In this document: positions 29,098-40,100 of the stretch, in pieces
How the letters are laid out: each line of letters starts with the position of its first letter
Numbering within the stretch: position 1 is the first letter of the stretch
Assembly: GCA_963805445.1 (NCBI GenBank)
Contig: CAWDUI010000047.1
Location: forward strand, 434,001-498,000
DNA length: 64,000 nt
Reading direction: 5' to 3'
Origin: JAENVT01 sp963805445
GTDB lineage: Bacteria > Actinomycetota > Acidimicrobiia > Acidimicrobiales > Ilumatobacteraceae
Notes under the pieces: generated by a model
Told to the model about the DNA's origin: nothing
The model's database searches: none
The model's input: only the letters and a program-made list of their open reading frames with translations
Program-made: the position numbers and the translations under genes

Positions 29098-29647
29098 TCA
29101 GCGTCGGAGCTGCTGGCGGGCGATGCCGCGGCGGACGTCGAGCAGATGGTGCTCGGCGTCGTGCAGTGCGTGTCGGATCACGGCGGTCGTGTTGATCACC
29201 CACCCCTCGGCGTGAGAGAGCGACAACGACCTGCTCTTGAGGTGTGAGTGACTCGGCGAAGGTCGCCATCGACCTGGCTACGGCACCGAGCGAATCGAGC
29301 GTGTCGGCGATGTCGAAACGACAGCAATCGTGCGTGTCGTGCTCGAAGACACCGGGGAGTGAATCCTCCGACAGCTCGTCCCAGTCAGGCGAGCGGCCCG
29401 CTGCGAAGAGACGGGCACCCCACTCGATACTGGCGATGGCATTGATTACGTGCTGCGCGTACTCGACAGCACGCCACGTGTCGGCTTCGAGGCGCGCCCG
29501 CAGCTGCTCCTCATCCTGCGACATCACCTCCGTCCATCGGTCGGGGAGAGCGCGAATTCGAGCGACGGCGGCAGACGGGTCGAGTGTGCCGCCGTGGAAT
29601 CCGCACTCGTCGCAGACCTCGTGGAAGTCGCTGCCAACGGAAAGCAT
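29098..29647 (-). CDS. DinB-like four-helix protein (frame slip near 29215)
   Basis: The N-terminus has a CDECGF pair of cysteines, then ALPDRWTEVM, RARLEADTWRAVEYAQHVIN, and a His in FEHDTHDCCRFD; after the slip it reads HAEGWVINTTAVIRHALHDA then EHHLLDVRRGIA, ending at the TGA 29098. Three spaced histidines on a helical bundle are the mark of DinB/YfiT-type metalloproteins, many of which use low-molecular thiols such as mycothiol. The ATG at 29647 was chosen; the frame is open to 29698. Function unknown. Confidence 0.65.
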
Positions 29648-29813
29648 TTGGTACACGCCGTGAGTATTGCTCGGTTGGCATTCCTGAACCGGACCCAACG
29701 ACTACCGAGCGGAGCAGCAGAAATGCACGGGTCAGCCCGATGATTGAAGGTCCTCCGCGCTCGAGTCGTAGCGCAGGTGATGAAGCGACTCGTCGAGCAT
29801 CGTCACCCCGGGC

Positions 29814-29862
29814 GAAGTGTGTACTATCGATGGACCCCCTGTGCATCGAAAGTACGCACTTC
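29814..29862. repeat. 49-bp imperfect palindrome in a gene-poor gap
   Basis: The arms 29814-29832 and 29844-29862 match as inverted repeats at 17 of 19 positions, with an 11-bp centre. It lies in the 409-bp gap between the DinB-like gene and the molybdopterin oxidoreductase; the rest of that gap shows nothing. It could be an operator for the DinB-like gene, which starts about 170 bp away and reads left, or a transcription stop between the two leftward genes. Confidence 0.5.
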
Positions 29863-30056
29863 AGATGGACGGCCGCACCTCAACAGAGGCGGCTCGCATC
29901 TGCAGGCAGGACATGGGACGCTTCTTCGCAATGCCCTGAGCTGTTTGTGCGCTCGCGCTGATCGAAGAACCAGGCAACGCAGGGCGCGCAATGGGCCGCC
30001 GGCGCCCATTTCGGTGCCAGCGGTCTTGGGAGAAGTGGAAATGCGGTGGTGTCGCC

Positions 30057-32278
30057 CTAGCGGATCGGGCCGGTGACCATCACCGGAATCCCATTCAGCA
30101 CCGCGTTACCGGAGATCGAATCGAGCACGTCTCCGTCGGTGAGAATGTTCGTGTTGACACCCGGCCGGCCTTCGGCAACGCGAAGGCGCGCTCCGGGTGC
30201 GTCGTGACCCCAACCGTAGGGAAGGCACACGACACCGAGTCGCATTGCGTCCGTCACTTCGACCGGCACGGTGATCTTGCCGACTCGCGACTCGACCGTT
30301 GCCACATCACCAGTAACGAGATTGCGCTCGTCGGCATCGCTCGGGTGCATCAGGAGAGTGCAACGCTCCTTGCCCTTCATCAGGACGTTGACGTTGTGCA
30401 GCCAACTGTTGCCCGACCGCACGTCTCTGCGACCGATCAACACGAGGCCTTCTTGCGATGCCGACTCGTCGAGCATGCGGCCGACGGCTTCGATGATTTC
30501 GGGAGGCGCGAGTTCGACCATGCCCGACGGCGTGTTGAGAACGCTCGGAAGTCGAGGCTCGAGCGGGCCGAAGTCGAGGCCGTGTGGATTCGCCTGCAGG
30601 ACGGCCAGCGAGACGCCTTCGGGCTCCGTCCCGAAGCCATCGCCGAATGGCCCTGTGCGCACCAGCGCATCGACGACGCGATCCTGGGCGTATCCCCGAG
30701 GACCATTTGACGGAGCTCGGTTGCATCCCGCCCGTGCACGTTGGAGTACCGGCTCGTGACAGCGCGGTCGAGGATGCCCATCAGCAGTTCCTCATCGATT
30801 GCCGTCGTATCGCCGTTTGGCCCTTCGCCGCGCACGACGAGAGCAAGCCGCCCGAGAATCTCGCTGTCGCTCGGCTGCGAGGTGGCAAATACCGCAGGCG
30901 ACCAGTTCGCGATTCGGCGAAGGGACTGGTTGTAGAACGCGGCGTCGTAGTGACTCTTCTCCAGTGCCGAGGGGACGGGGAGGATCACGTCTGCATGCCG
31001 GGTGGTCTCGTTGAGGTAGATGTCGACGCTGACCATCAACTCCAGCGAGGCGAGGGCAGCGTCGAGGCGTGCGCTATGGGGCGTGGTCAGCACAGGATTC
31101 CCCGCAATCGTGAGCATCGCCCGGATCTGCCCCGGGCCTTCCGTCTCGATCTCCTCGGCCAGGACGGCGACGGGCAGCTCGCCGTTGACCTCCGGCAGAC
31201 TGGAGACGCGACTGTGCCAACGGCCGATCCCATAACCGCGGCGGGTTCCCTCTGGCGGGCGCGGGCGGGCGTGTGCACCGAGACCCCACATCCCGCCGCC
31301 GGGCTGGTCGAGGTTGCCGGTGATCGTGGTCAGCAGGTCGGTCGCCCACGATGCGACTGTTCCTCCGGCCACGGTGTGCACACCGATTCGTCCGTAGACC
31401 ACAGCGTGCTCGGCCGCGGCCAACTCGCATGCAATGCGCCGGATGTCGTCGGCCGCGACACCGGTTCGACCCTCGACCGCCTCGGGCGTGAACGTCGCAA
31501 CTGCGGCGAGTGCCTCGTCGAGACCGTTCAGGTACGGCGCCGCCGACCCCGTGTGCACCAAGCCTTCCGCAGCGATGACGCCGGCAAGTGCGCAGAGGAA
31601 CAATGCATCGCTACCCGGTCGGATCGAGACGTGCTCGCTGGCAGCCTCAGCCGTCCGCGTGCGCCGCGGGTCGACCACGACGATCCGGCCACCCCGCGTT
31701 CGAATCGCTTCGAGTCGCCCCGGCCAATCCGGGGCGGTGGCCAGTGATCCGTTCGATTCGTAGGGGTTGGCGCCCAGCATCAGGAGGTAATCGGTGCGGT
31801 CGAGATCCGGCACGACGAACACGTTGGGATCGCCGTACATCAGGCCCGTTGACACGTGACGCGGCATCTGGTCGACGGTCGACGCCGAGAAGATGTTTTT
31901 CGAGCCGAGCGCGTGGAGCAGCGGTCGTATCCAGAACAGCGACGCCAAGGTGTGCACATTTGGGTTGCCGAGATACACGCCCACCGAGTTCGACCCGTGC
32001 TCGGCGATGATCGAGTTGAGCCGCCGGTCGATCTCGGCGAACGCCTCGTCCCACGTCGCCTCGACGTGCCCTTCGCCGCGGCGGATGAGGGGCGTGCGCA
32101 GACGGTCGGGATCCTCATAGAGCTGCTTGAGCGTCGAGCCCTTCGGACAGATGAATCCATGCGAGAAGACGTCGTCACGGTCGCCGCGAATCCGCTGGAC
32201 AGCACCGTCTCGAACGGTGACCTCGAGGCCGCAGGTGGCCTCGCACAAGGGGCACGTGCGGAACTGTGCTACATCCAT
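30057..32278 (-). CDS. Molybdopterin-dependent oxidoreductase (frame slip near 30695)
   Basis: This DMSO-reductase family catalytic subunit of about 740 residues opens with a [4Fe-4S] site (CPLCEATCGLEV, then GFICPKG). The Mo-bis-MGD folds follow: LGNPNVHTLASLFWIRPLL, MLGANPYESNGS, VVVDPRRTRTAE, and HADVILPVPSALEKS. The C-terminal dinucleotide-binding domain (NSWLHNVNVLMKGKERC) is reached after one slip near 30695. Where formate dehydrogenase has Cys/Sec, this protein has DQMPRHVSTGLMYG, with Asp at the aligned site. No iron-sulfur or membrane partner subunit is adjacent, so the electron partner and substrate are unknown. Confidence 0.85.
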
Positions 32279-32342
32279 CCCACAACGTCACCACAGCAGC
32301 ACCGGTTGCGCAAGCTCTGGGTCTCTCGACAGCTAATCAGTA

Positions 32343-33593
32343 GTGGTTCCCGAGATTGACGCACGACCGCTCATGCGGGACAGTCGAATGATGGAGGACA
32401 CAGTGGTGGAAATGGCGGACACCGGCGCATCGATCAACGGCACGTGCGACCGTGAATTCGAGCCGTTGAAAGCAGCGTTCGTCGAGAACTTCAACAGCCG
32501 CGGCGACGTCGGCGCGGCTGTGAGCGTCGTGGCGGGAGGGCGCACCGTGGTGGACCTGTGGGGCGGCGACGCCGCGCCCGGAAAGCCGTGGGAGCGTGAA
32601 ACGACCGTCAATGTGTGGTCATCCACGAAGGGTGCCGTCTCCCTGGCCGCGCACATGCTGATCGATCGTGGCCTGCTCGACCTCGACGAACCAGTAGCCA
32701 CCTACTGGCCGGAGTTCGCAGCAGCCGGCAAGGCGACCCTGCCTGTCCGCTACCTGCTCAGCCACCGTGCCGGTCTGTGCGGAGCTCGCGATCCGATCAG
32801 CATCGACGACCTGCCGGACTGGGGCAAGGTGACGGGAATCCTCGCCGCGACCGAGCCGTGGTGGGATCCGGGCACGAAGTCGGGATACCACGCCCTCACG
32901 TTCGGGTATCTCGTCGGCGAAGTCATCCGCCGAGTCTCGGGCCGCACGGTGGGCCAGTTCGTGGCGGAGGAGATCGCTGGCCCGTTGGGCGCCGACATCC
33001 GCATCGGCCTCGACGATGCGGCCATCGCCCGCTGTGCCCAACTGTCGATGGATGCCCCACCACCCGACAGCGCGAACGCAGCAATGTTCGCCCAACTCGA
33101 TCCCGCCGCCGTCGCTGCGTTGATGAACCCGTCGATGGCCGCGCCCGACGCAGCCAGCATCGGTTGCACCGATCAGTGGCGCCGTGCCGAGATCCCGGCT
33201 GCAAATGGCCATGCCACTGCACGCGGGCTGGCCACGATGTACGCGGTGCTCGCCAACGGTGGCGAGCATGCCGGCGTCAGACTGCTCAGTGAGAAGGCCG
33301 TCGATCAGGCTCGCGAGGGGCAGGGTGCCGCCGTCGATGTCGTACTCGGGATCGGTACCGGTGGCCTGGCGACGGAATGGGCCCTCGGCTATCTCCTTTC
33401 GGGTGATCACGGTGTGCTGGGTCCGAACCCGAAGGCGTTCGGGCACGGCGGCTACGGCGGCTCTTTCGGCGTGGCCGACGCCGATGCCGGAGCGTCGCTC
33501 GGCTACGTCATGAACCACATGGGCAACAACCTCATCTTCGACCCGCGTCAGGTGGCCCTGTTCAACGCGTTCCACGAGTGTCTGTCACGGTGA
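32343..33593 (+). CDS. Serine hydrolase of the beta-lactamase/EstB family
   Basis: This 416-residue protein has the SxxK nucleophile motif in VWSSTKGAVSLAAH (about residue 92), a Tyr in KSGYHALTFGYL at the second-motif site, and HGGYGG near the end in place of KTG. This is the class-C/EstB-like fold found in esterases and peptidases (LpqK-like); true beta-lactamase activity is uncertain. The first ATG (32343) is used; ATG codons at 32388-32391 would remove 15 residues. There is no signal peptide. It is divergent from the oxidoreductase gene. Confidence 0.87.
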   Translation: MVPEIDARPLMRDSRMMEDTVVEMADTGASINGTCDREFEPLKAAFVENFNSRGDVGAAVSVVAGGRTVVDLWGGDAAPGKPWERETTVNVWSSTKGAVSLAAHMLIDRGLLDLDEPVATYWPEFAAAGKATLPVRYLLSHRAGLCGARDPISIDDLPDWGKVTGILAATEPWWDPGTKSGYHALTFGYLVGEVIRRVSGRTVGQFVAEEIAGPLGADIRIGLDDAAIARCAQLSMDAPPPDSANAAMFAQLDPAAVAALMNPSMAAPDAASIGCTDQWRRAEIPAANGHATARGLATMYAVLANGGEHAGVRLLSEKAVDQAREGQGAAVDVVLGIGTGGLATEWALGYLLSGDHGVLGPNPKAFGHGGYGGSFGVADADAGASLGYVMNHMGNNLIFDPRQVALFNAFHECLSR

Positions 33594-33615
33594 TGCAGTG
33601 GACCGTTCTCGGCGA

Positions 33616-33771
33616 GTGACACTGCTGTTGCGCACCGCCGGCCACGTCGACGCCAGCGGGAGCTCGCCCGTAGAAGGCGAGCTCGAATGCGAGGACGGGA
33701 CGGTGCGGCAGTTCACGGGCTGGCTGAGCCTCGTCAACGAACTAGAACGTCTGGTCGCCGACCCGGCCTGA
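33616..33771 (+). CDS. Small conserved-looking protein (51 residues)
   Basis: A GTG at 33616 opens a 51-residue frame: VTLLLRTAGHVDASGSS, ELECEDGTVRQFTGWLSLVN, then ELERLVADPA. The beta strand, acidic loop and the FTGWLSLVNELE helix resemble small actinobacterial proteins of unknown role. It lies between the hydrolase and the LuxR gene, 22 bp after the hydrolase stop, so it is probably read with it. No good ribosome site is seen. Confidence 0.5.
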   Translation: MTLLLRTAGHVDASGSSPVEGELECEDGTVRQFTGWLSLVNELERLVADPA

Positions 33772-33790
33772 CCTGCGTCGATCAGCAGTC

Positions 33791-36626
33791 TCAGGCGTCG
33801 TCATGATCAACACCGTCGGGCAGGCCGTGCTCGTCGAGCAGCCGTGCCAGTTGCAAGCGGGATGAAACACCGAGCTTGGCGTAGATGCGCGAGAGGTACA
33901 CCTCGACAGTTCGCTCGCTGTAACTCGCAGTGCGCGCGATCTCGCGGTTGCGCATCCCGCTCTGCACGAGTCGAGCGATCTGCGCCTCGGCTCGGGTGAG
34001 CTGACCAGGCGTGCCTCGACGACGCCTGGGGGACCTTGGCGCCGCGGTCGCGCAGCATCGCTGCTGCACGTCGACGGTCTGTCTCGGCGCCCAATACCCC
34101 GAAGGTCTCGTGCGCGGCGAGCAGGAACTCCGTGTCGGCAAAGTCGATCGTGCCGACGACGAGGTTGGCAAGGGCCGCATCGTAGACAAGGCCCTCATCC
34201 GCCGCGATCGTGGCACTCTCCCGCGCGCTGGCGACATCGCTCCGAAGGATCGCCCGGCCACGCAACAGCATCGCCTCGACCCACGGCCGATGGTCTTCAT
34301 TGGCGAGTATGCATTGTTCGAGGGAATCGAGCGCCTCCGCCGCTGCCGAGTGGTTCCCGCTCGCATGTTCGAGCTCGATGAGGCGACTGAGCACGTGCGG
34401 AAGCCACACGCCGTCGAGCGGTCGCTGGGCCGCGGCCCGCAGCAGCGTGCATGCCCCCGGTGTGTCTCCGGCGGCAGCGAGCGCTCCCGCAGTCGCCCAC
34501 GCGGACATCGTCGCCGACGGACCTGGAATCGGCTGGCTCACGAGTGCAAGCGCTTCGCGCAGCTCGCCTCGCACGGTACGGATCTCGATCTCCATGCTCT
34601 GGAGGTAGCGGCGCACGACGGTCGACATGTCTGGAGACCGTCGAACGGCCACTGCTCCCGCCAGGGCTGCATCCCATTCCCCGGTCAGCCACTCGAGAGC
34701 GATCTTCGATGCCAGGACGCCGGTCGAGTGAACGCCTGGCCCGATATCGCTGATCACAGCCTCAGCCTCAGAGATTGCTTCCTTCGATTCTCGAATGCAG
34801 CCGAGCGCGGCGATCGACCACGCCCGTCTGGTGAGCCCGTAGACCCTCATGCTCGGCCGGGCAAGTTGGGCGACTTCGCGGAGAATGTCAAGGTGTCTCA
34901 ATGCGTCGGACTGGCGTCCCAGGGCTGCGCACGCGCTGGCAACGAATGACTGCACGAGGACGTCCTCGCCCCGGCTCAGCGTCGGTGTTGCCAACACCTC
35001 GTCGAGCGCCGCTGCGGCGCTGCGTGCGTCACCTTCGGCCGCCAGCAACATCGCCCGCTGCGCGAGGAGGAACGCCGAGGCTCCGCCGGCAGCGACCTCC
35101 CGATCGGCGAGGTGGCGCGCCTCCTCCGCTCGCCCAGCGTCGAACAGTCCCGCGATCACTCCATCGGCGACACGAGCCCGCTCCTCGCTGCGCTCCATCT
35201 CTTCAAGGGCGGCCAGACCGGCGTCGACTGCGTCTCGTGGACGCGCTGCCAACGTGAGGCATCGCACGCGCAGCGACAGGAGTTCGGTGCGTAGGGGCGA
35301 CTGTTCCGGAAGGAGCGCCAGAGCGCGCTGGCACAGGTCGGCGGCCGAGCCCGGGCCGGTGTTCTTGATCGCCTCCGCGGCGTCGCGCAGGATGCGCGCC
35401 GCGTCTTCGTCGCCGACCACCGCGGATTGCGCGGCATGCCATGCCAGACGGTTGAGGTCGATCGGCTCGCCCCGAGAACGGCGGGAGTCGAGATGGGTGG
35501 CGACGAGGCGATGCACCCGCCTCCGCTCTGCGGGCCCGATGTCGTCGTACAGTGCGTCGGCGACGAACGGATGGAACAACGTCCACTCGCCGGATGTGTC
35601 GGCGCTGACGATCCCGCGCCGCTCCAACTCGTCGAATGCAGACGACACAGCGGCCGGGTCGAGGTTGCCGACGTCGCTGACCAGTTCCAGATCGTCGAGA
35701 CGGACACGATCCAACACCGCCACGAGCTGGGCGACACGCCTGCCTTCGGGTGAGAGCGGGAAGAGGCGCTGGAGAACCGCGGTGTGCCGCGTCAGGTGGA
35801 GATCGCCGCTGCCGGGTTCGGCGACGGCGCGCAGATCCTCCGGCAGCAGATCGAGCTCCGACACCGACCTGGCCATCTCCAATACGAACAGAGGGTTTCC
35901 CCCGCTGCGTCGCTGAACGAGTTCGGCAATCGAGCGAGACACATCGCGCCCGAGCACCTGGTGGAGGACGGAGTGGACGTCGTCGTCGCCGAGAGGACCC
36001 AGGGTCAGGTCCTCCACATCGGCCCATTCGCTCAGTCCCGCAAGCAGATCCGCGCCGTGAGCGTCGAAGTCTCGACCGCTCGAGCGAGTCGCACATACAA
36101 ATGAGACGTCGGCCCGATCGACACGACCCAGGGCGACCGCGAGGAGGGCCAACGTCTCGTGGTCGAGCCAGTGGAGATCGTCCACGACGACGCTGGTCGG
36201 CGATTCGTCGGCAAGATCCGTGAGCATGTGCGTGAAGCCGTCACAAAGCTGAGCGAACGACATCCGTGGATCGGTGGCCCCACCTCCGGCGATGAACTCG
36301 CGCATCGCGGTCGCTGCATGGGCCACGGACGGATGGAGCGACTTCGCCCGGTCGAGCGCGACGGACACCGCTCCGAACGGCACCCGCGACTCGACCGCAC
36401 TGGCTCGAACCCAGATCACATTCCGGCCGCCCGCCACCACACGATTGATGACCTCGGAGAGCAGGCGGGTCTTGCCGATACCAGGTTCGCCACGCAGGAT
36501 CACCGCCGTCCCACCGCCGAGGGACTGCCCCAGCGTCAGCGCCAAGAGCGCGGTCTCCGCGTGGCGTCCGACGAACGCGACGTCGTTGTGCCAGCGTGCC
36601 GGCTGCCGAATCGGTTGCGCACTCAT
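33791..36626 (-). CDS. Large LuxR-family ATP-dependent regulator (LAL/MalT-like), slip near 34020
   Basis: About 945 residues. The N-terminal AAA domain has Walker A LRGEPGIGKTRLLSEV and Walker B SVVVDDLHWLDHETLALLAV. A long TPR-like helical middle follows, then a C-terminal LuxR helix-turn-helix reached after a slip in a G-run near 34020: QLTRAEAQIARLVQSGMRNR then TVEVYLSRIYAKLGVSSRLQ. The start MSAQPIRQPARW at 36626 was chosen because the AAA domain begins right after. It is divergent from the ABC importer operon (120 bp between starts), so it probably controls that operon in response to a ligand. Confidence 0.88.
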
Positions 36627-36707
36627 CCCCGCATCACTGTACGCGTCGCTAAGTCGTTGAGGAATCCGGACTATCTCCTCGGCCCCGGTCGTGGTTGTGT
36701 GAGGGCA

Positions 36708-36727
36708 TCGCCCGCCAACGCGGGCGA
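36708..36727 (+). promoter_or_regulatory. Perfect hairpin in the leader of the ABC importer operon
   Basis: TCGCCCGC-CAAC-GCGGGCGA is a perfect 8-bp stem, 18 bp before the ATG of the binding-protein gene. AGGGGG (36732-36737), the ribosome site, lies 4 bp after it. It could affect mRNA stability or translation, or be a regulator site. Confidence 0.45.
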
Positions 36728-36745
36728 GAACAGGGGGATGAGTCG

Positions 36746-38083
36746 ATGAAGAGCCACCTCGCCACGGGACTCGGTGCCTGCGCCGTTCTGCTCGTGACAG
36801 CCTGCGGAAGCGACAACAGCGCTGGAGGGACGACCGCTTCGTCACCGCCGGCCGCGGTTACAACACCCGCACCGGTCGACACCCAGTCCGCAACGTCCGT
36901 TGCTGCGCAGACGACGGTGGCCAGTGCATCGGGAACCGATGCGCCGGTCTCGACGGAGGCCGGGCCGGCCACCGGGGAGCCGATCAAGATCGGCTTCGTC
37001 AACCTCGAGGGCGGGGCCATCTCGCTGCCGGAGCTGCGCATCGGTGTGGAAACTGCTGCCGACTACGTCAACGCCCATGGTGGTGCAAACGGGAGGCCAC
37101 TCCAAATCATCTCGTGCAACGTCGACGGCACGCCGGAGAAGTCGATCGACTGTGCCAATCAGCTTGTCGCCCAGGGTGTCTCGCTGATGTTCGAGGGCTA
37201 CGACCCGGGCAGCGACGCAATGCTCCCAGTTCTCGATTCGGCTGGAATCGCGCTCACCGGGCACGCTGCCTTCGGCCCTCAGCAGCAGGTGTCCGACAAC
37301 GCGTACTTCTTCGGTACGGCCAATCCATCGTTCACCGCAGGCTTCCTCGACTACTACGCCAAGTCGGGCGCCAAGTCCGTCATGATGTTCCTGCCCGACA
37401 ACCCAGCGTTCCGCGATTCGGCGAAGACGATCGTGGATCCGGTTTCGAAGATCCTCGGCCTCGACACCAAGACACGGTTCTACGACGCGGCATCCGTCAA
37501 TTGGGAATCGCTGGCGACCACCGCGATCGCAGAGAACCCCGACGTAGTCGCGACCATTGCCCCCGACCCCGATTGTCTCGGCCTGCTCGGCGCAGTGCGA
37601 TCCGTCGGATACACCGGCGAGGTCTTCCTGGGTGCCTGCACCTTGTTCCTTGCGGTCGATCCCAACAATGCGAAAGGCGTGACCACGACGTCCGACCTGT
37701 GGAAGCCGACCGACATGGCGGCGCCTCCCGCTGACAAGCGCGAGCAGCTCCAGCTGTATCTCGACACGATGAACGCGGCTGGGCACGCAGACATCGCCAA
37801 CGGGTTCGCGTGGGACTACTTCTCCGACACGATGAACCTGGCGTCGATCCTGTCGACGATCGATGGCGACGTCACGGCTCAATCCGTGAAAGATGCGTTC
37901 AAGGCGACCGTCGGCCTTGACAGCTTCATGGGACCGACGATCTCGTGCGACCACAGTGCCTGGCCGACCCAGTCGGCGTGTGGCAACCGCGTGTTGCTGT
38001 ACAAGGTCCAAACCGACGGGTCGCAGAAGGCAATCACTCCAGACTTCATCGACACCTCGCCGTACATCGCCCAGCTCGGCTGA
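36746..38083 (+). CDS. ABC importer substrate-binding lipoprotein (Leu/Ile/Val-binding type)
   Basis: A 445-residue lipoprotein: a short signal ends in a lipobox (LLVTAC, Cys20), then comes a Ser/Thr/Ala-rich linker of about 50 residues and a type-I periplasmic-binding fold (IKIGFVNLEGGAISLPELRI, then VETAADYVNAHGG). It captures the ligand outside the membrane for the permease encoded next. The family binds branched-chain amino acids, urea, amides or other small polar molecules. The ATG at 36746 has a good ribosome site. First gene of the operon, divergent from the LuxR gene. Confidence 0.9.
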   Translation: MKSHLATGLGACAVLLVTACGSDNSAGGTTASSPPAAVTTPAPVDTQSATSVAAQTTVASASGTDAPVSTEAGPATGEPIKIGFVNLEGGAISLPELRIGVETAADYVNAHGGANGRPLQIISCNVDGTPEKSIDCANQLVAQGVSLMFEGYDPGSDAMLPVLDSAGIALTGHAAFGPQQQVSDNAYFFGTANPSFTAGFLDYYAKSGAKSVMMFLPDNPAFRDSAKTIVDPVSKILGLDTKTRFYDAASVNWESLATTAIAENPDVVATIAPDPDCLGLLGAVRSVGYTGEVFLGACTLFLAVDPNNAKGVTTTSDLWKPTDMAAPPADKREQLQLYLDTMNAAGHADIANGFAWDYFSDTMNLASILSTIDGDVTAQSVKDAFKATVGLDSFMGPTISCDHSAWPTQSACGNRVLLYKVQTDGSQKAITPDFIDTSPYIAQLG

Positions 38084-38102
38084 TCGAGATTCGAGAACAC
38101 AG

Positions 38103-40100
38103 GTGAGTGTCTACGTCCTGTTTCTCATCGTCGGGCTCGGGCTCGGTGCACTCTACGCTGCCCTCGCTCTCGGGTTGGTCGTTGTCTACAAAGGCACCGG
38201 AGTCATCAACTTCGCCCAAGGCGCGATGGCAATGTGGGCCGCATTCGTCTACGACGAGATCCGCAAATCGGGGAACCTGGTCTTCATCGTGGGTCGAGTG
38301 CATGTCGGCACATCGACGACCGTAGCCATCGTGCTCGGAGTCGCTTCCAGCGCAGTGCTCGGCTGGATCTGCCATCTCGCCGTGTTCCGGCCGTTGCGAC
38401 GGGCGCCGGTGCTGGCCAAGGTCGTCGCCTCGCTCGGGGTGTTGGTGACGTTGCAGGCACTCGTCTCGGTGCGCTTCGGAGCCACCCCGAGAAGAGTCGG
38501 GCCGGTGTTGCCGACCGGCAAAGTCGACTTCGCCGGGCTTACGTTCGGGATCGATCGCATCTACCTGACCGGGCTCGTCGTGGCGATGGGGGCAGCGGTG
38601 TGGGCCGTACTGCGCTTCACTCGATGGGGCACGGCGCTGCGGGCCGGAGCCGAGAACGAACGATCAGCGGAGGTGTTGGGTTACTCGCCGCAGATCCTCG
38701 CCGCGGCCAGTTGGGTGGCCAGCGCGGCGCTGACCGGGGCGATCGCAATCCTCGCATCGCAGTCGGCCACCCTCGACTCGACGAGCTACGCCCTCTACGT
38801 GGTTCCAGCGCTGGCGGCCGCGTTGCTCGGGCAGCTGTCCTCGGTGGCAGTGGCGGTCGCTGCCGGCCTTGCATTCGGCGCGTTGCAGTCGGAGTTCACC
38901 TACGTCGTGAACAAGGCTTGGTGGCCCGACTGGGCGGCCTCGGGCATCAACGACGTCGTGCCACTCGTCGTCGTGATCGTGGCCCTGTTCGTCCTCGGCA
39001 AGAACCTCCCGACTCGCGCAGGCGAGCTGGCGCCCAAGCTTCCGCCTGCCTTCGTGCCGCGGTGGCGCCCGGTACCCGCAGCGACCGCCGTTGCGGGCGT
39101 TCTCGTCGCTCTCGTCGTCACCGGCGATACCTATCGATTCGGGATCATCACGTCGATGATCATGACGATCATCAGCTTGTCGCTGGTGCTCCTCACCGGG
39201 TTCGCCGGCCAGGTGTCGCTGGCCCAAGCCGCCTTCGCCGGAACGGGCGGATTCGTGTTGTCGCGACTCGCGTCCGACGCTCACGTCCCGTTCCCGTTCT
39301 CGATGCTTCTCGGTGCGCTCGCGGCGAGTGCCGTCGGCGTCGTCATCGCGATTCCTGCTCTGCGGGTTCGTGGTTCGCAGCTCGCTGTCGTCACGCTGGC
39401 CGCTGCGGTTGCTGTCGAGCGGTTCATCTTCGGTAACCCGGGAATCACGCCACTCCTCGGCAACCCGGTGCCGGACGCGCGGCTCCCCGGGGTCGACCTC
39501 GCCATCCGTCGCAAAGGTGATCTGGTCCGACTTCCGTTCGCAATCTTCGTCCTGCTCATCTTGCTGGCGGTGGTGGCGCTGGTCATCAACCTGACCCGCG
39601 GGAACGCTGGTCGGGCAATGCTGGCCATACGCTCGAACGAGCGCGCCGCTGCAGCGGCGGGCATCAACGTGACGGCGACGAAAGTGCTCGTGTTCGCGGT
39701 CAGCTCGTTCCTCGCCGGCCTCGCCGGATGCCTCCTCGCCTACAGCCGCGGTCAAGTTTCGGTCGGGTCCTTCACCGCTCTGATCGGCGTCGCCTTGCTG
39801 GCGTATGCCTACCTGGGCGGGATCACCAGCGTGGCCGGTGCCGCTCTGGCGGGTGCGCTGGCTCCGCTCGGCATCGGCTACGTCATCCTCAGCGATCTGC
39901 TCGGCGAAAACATGAACCGCTACTACCTGCTGATCTCCGGCCTCGGCCTGGTGGTGACCTCCGTGCTCAACCCCATCGGCATCGCCGGCCAGCTGAGGTT
40001 GGCCAGGCAGCGGTTGACGAAGCACCCGCGACCGAGCAGCGCGGCCCCGATCGGTTCGAGAGGCATCGTGGGCGCTGCGATGGTGGAGAAGGCGACATGA
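38103..40100 (+). CDS. Fused LivH-LivM permease of the ABC importer
   Basis: One frame-clean protein of 665 residues joins both membrane subunits. The first half (to about 300) has the LivH start LGLGALYAALALGLVVVYKG, VINFAQGAMAM, and RAGAENERSAEVLGYSP coupling loop. The second half (from about 315) has LivM features: TGFAGQVSLAQAAFAGTGGF and AIRSNERAAAAAGINVT. It starts GTG at 38103, 19 bp after the binding-protein gene, and its stop overlaps the LivG ATG. Fused Liv permeases are known in actinobacteria. Confidence 0.9.
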   Translation: MSVYVLFLIVGLGLGALYAALALGLVVVYKGTGVINFAQGAMAMWAAFVYDEIRKSGNLVFIVGRVHVGTSTTVAIVLGVASSAVLGWICHLAVFRPLRRAPVLAKVVASLGVLVTLQALVSVRFGATPRRVGPVLPTGKVDFAGLTFGIDRIYLTGLVVAMGAAVWAVLRFTRWGTALRAGAENERSAEVLGYSPQILAAASWVASAALTGAIAILASQSATLDSTSYALYVVPALAAALLGQLSSVAVAVAAGLAFGALQSEFTYVVNKAWWPDWAASGINDVVPLVVVIVALFVLGKNLPTRAGELAPKLPPAFVPRWRPVPAATAVAGVLVALVVTGDTYRFGIITSMIMTIISLSLVLLTGFAGQVSLAQAAFAGTGGFVLSRLASDAHVPFPFSMLLGALAASAVGVVIAIPALRVRGSQLAVVTLAAAVAVERFIFGNPGITPLLGNPVPDARLPGVDLAIRRKGDLVRLPFAIFVLLILLAVVALVINLTRGNAGRAMLAIRSNERAAAAAGINVTATKVLVFAVSSFLAGLAGCLLAYSRGQVSVGSFTALIGVALLAYAYLGGITSVAGAALAGALAPLGIGYVILSDLLGENMNRYYLLISGLGLVVTSVLNPIGIAGQLRLARQRLTKHPRPSSAAPIGSRGIVGAAMVEKAT

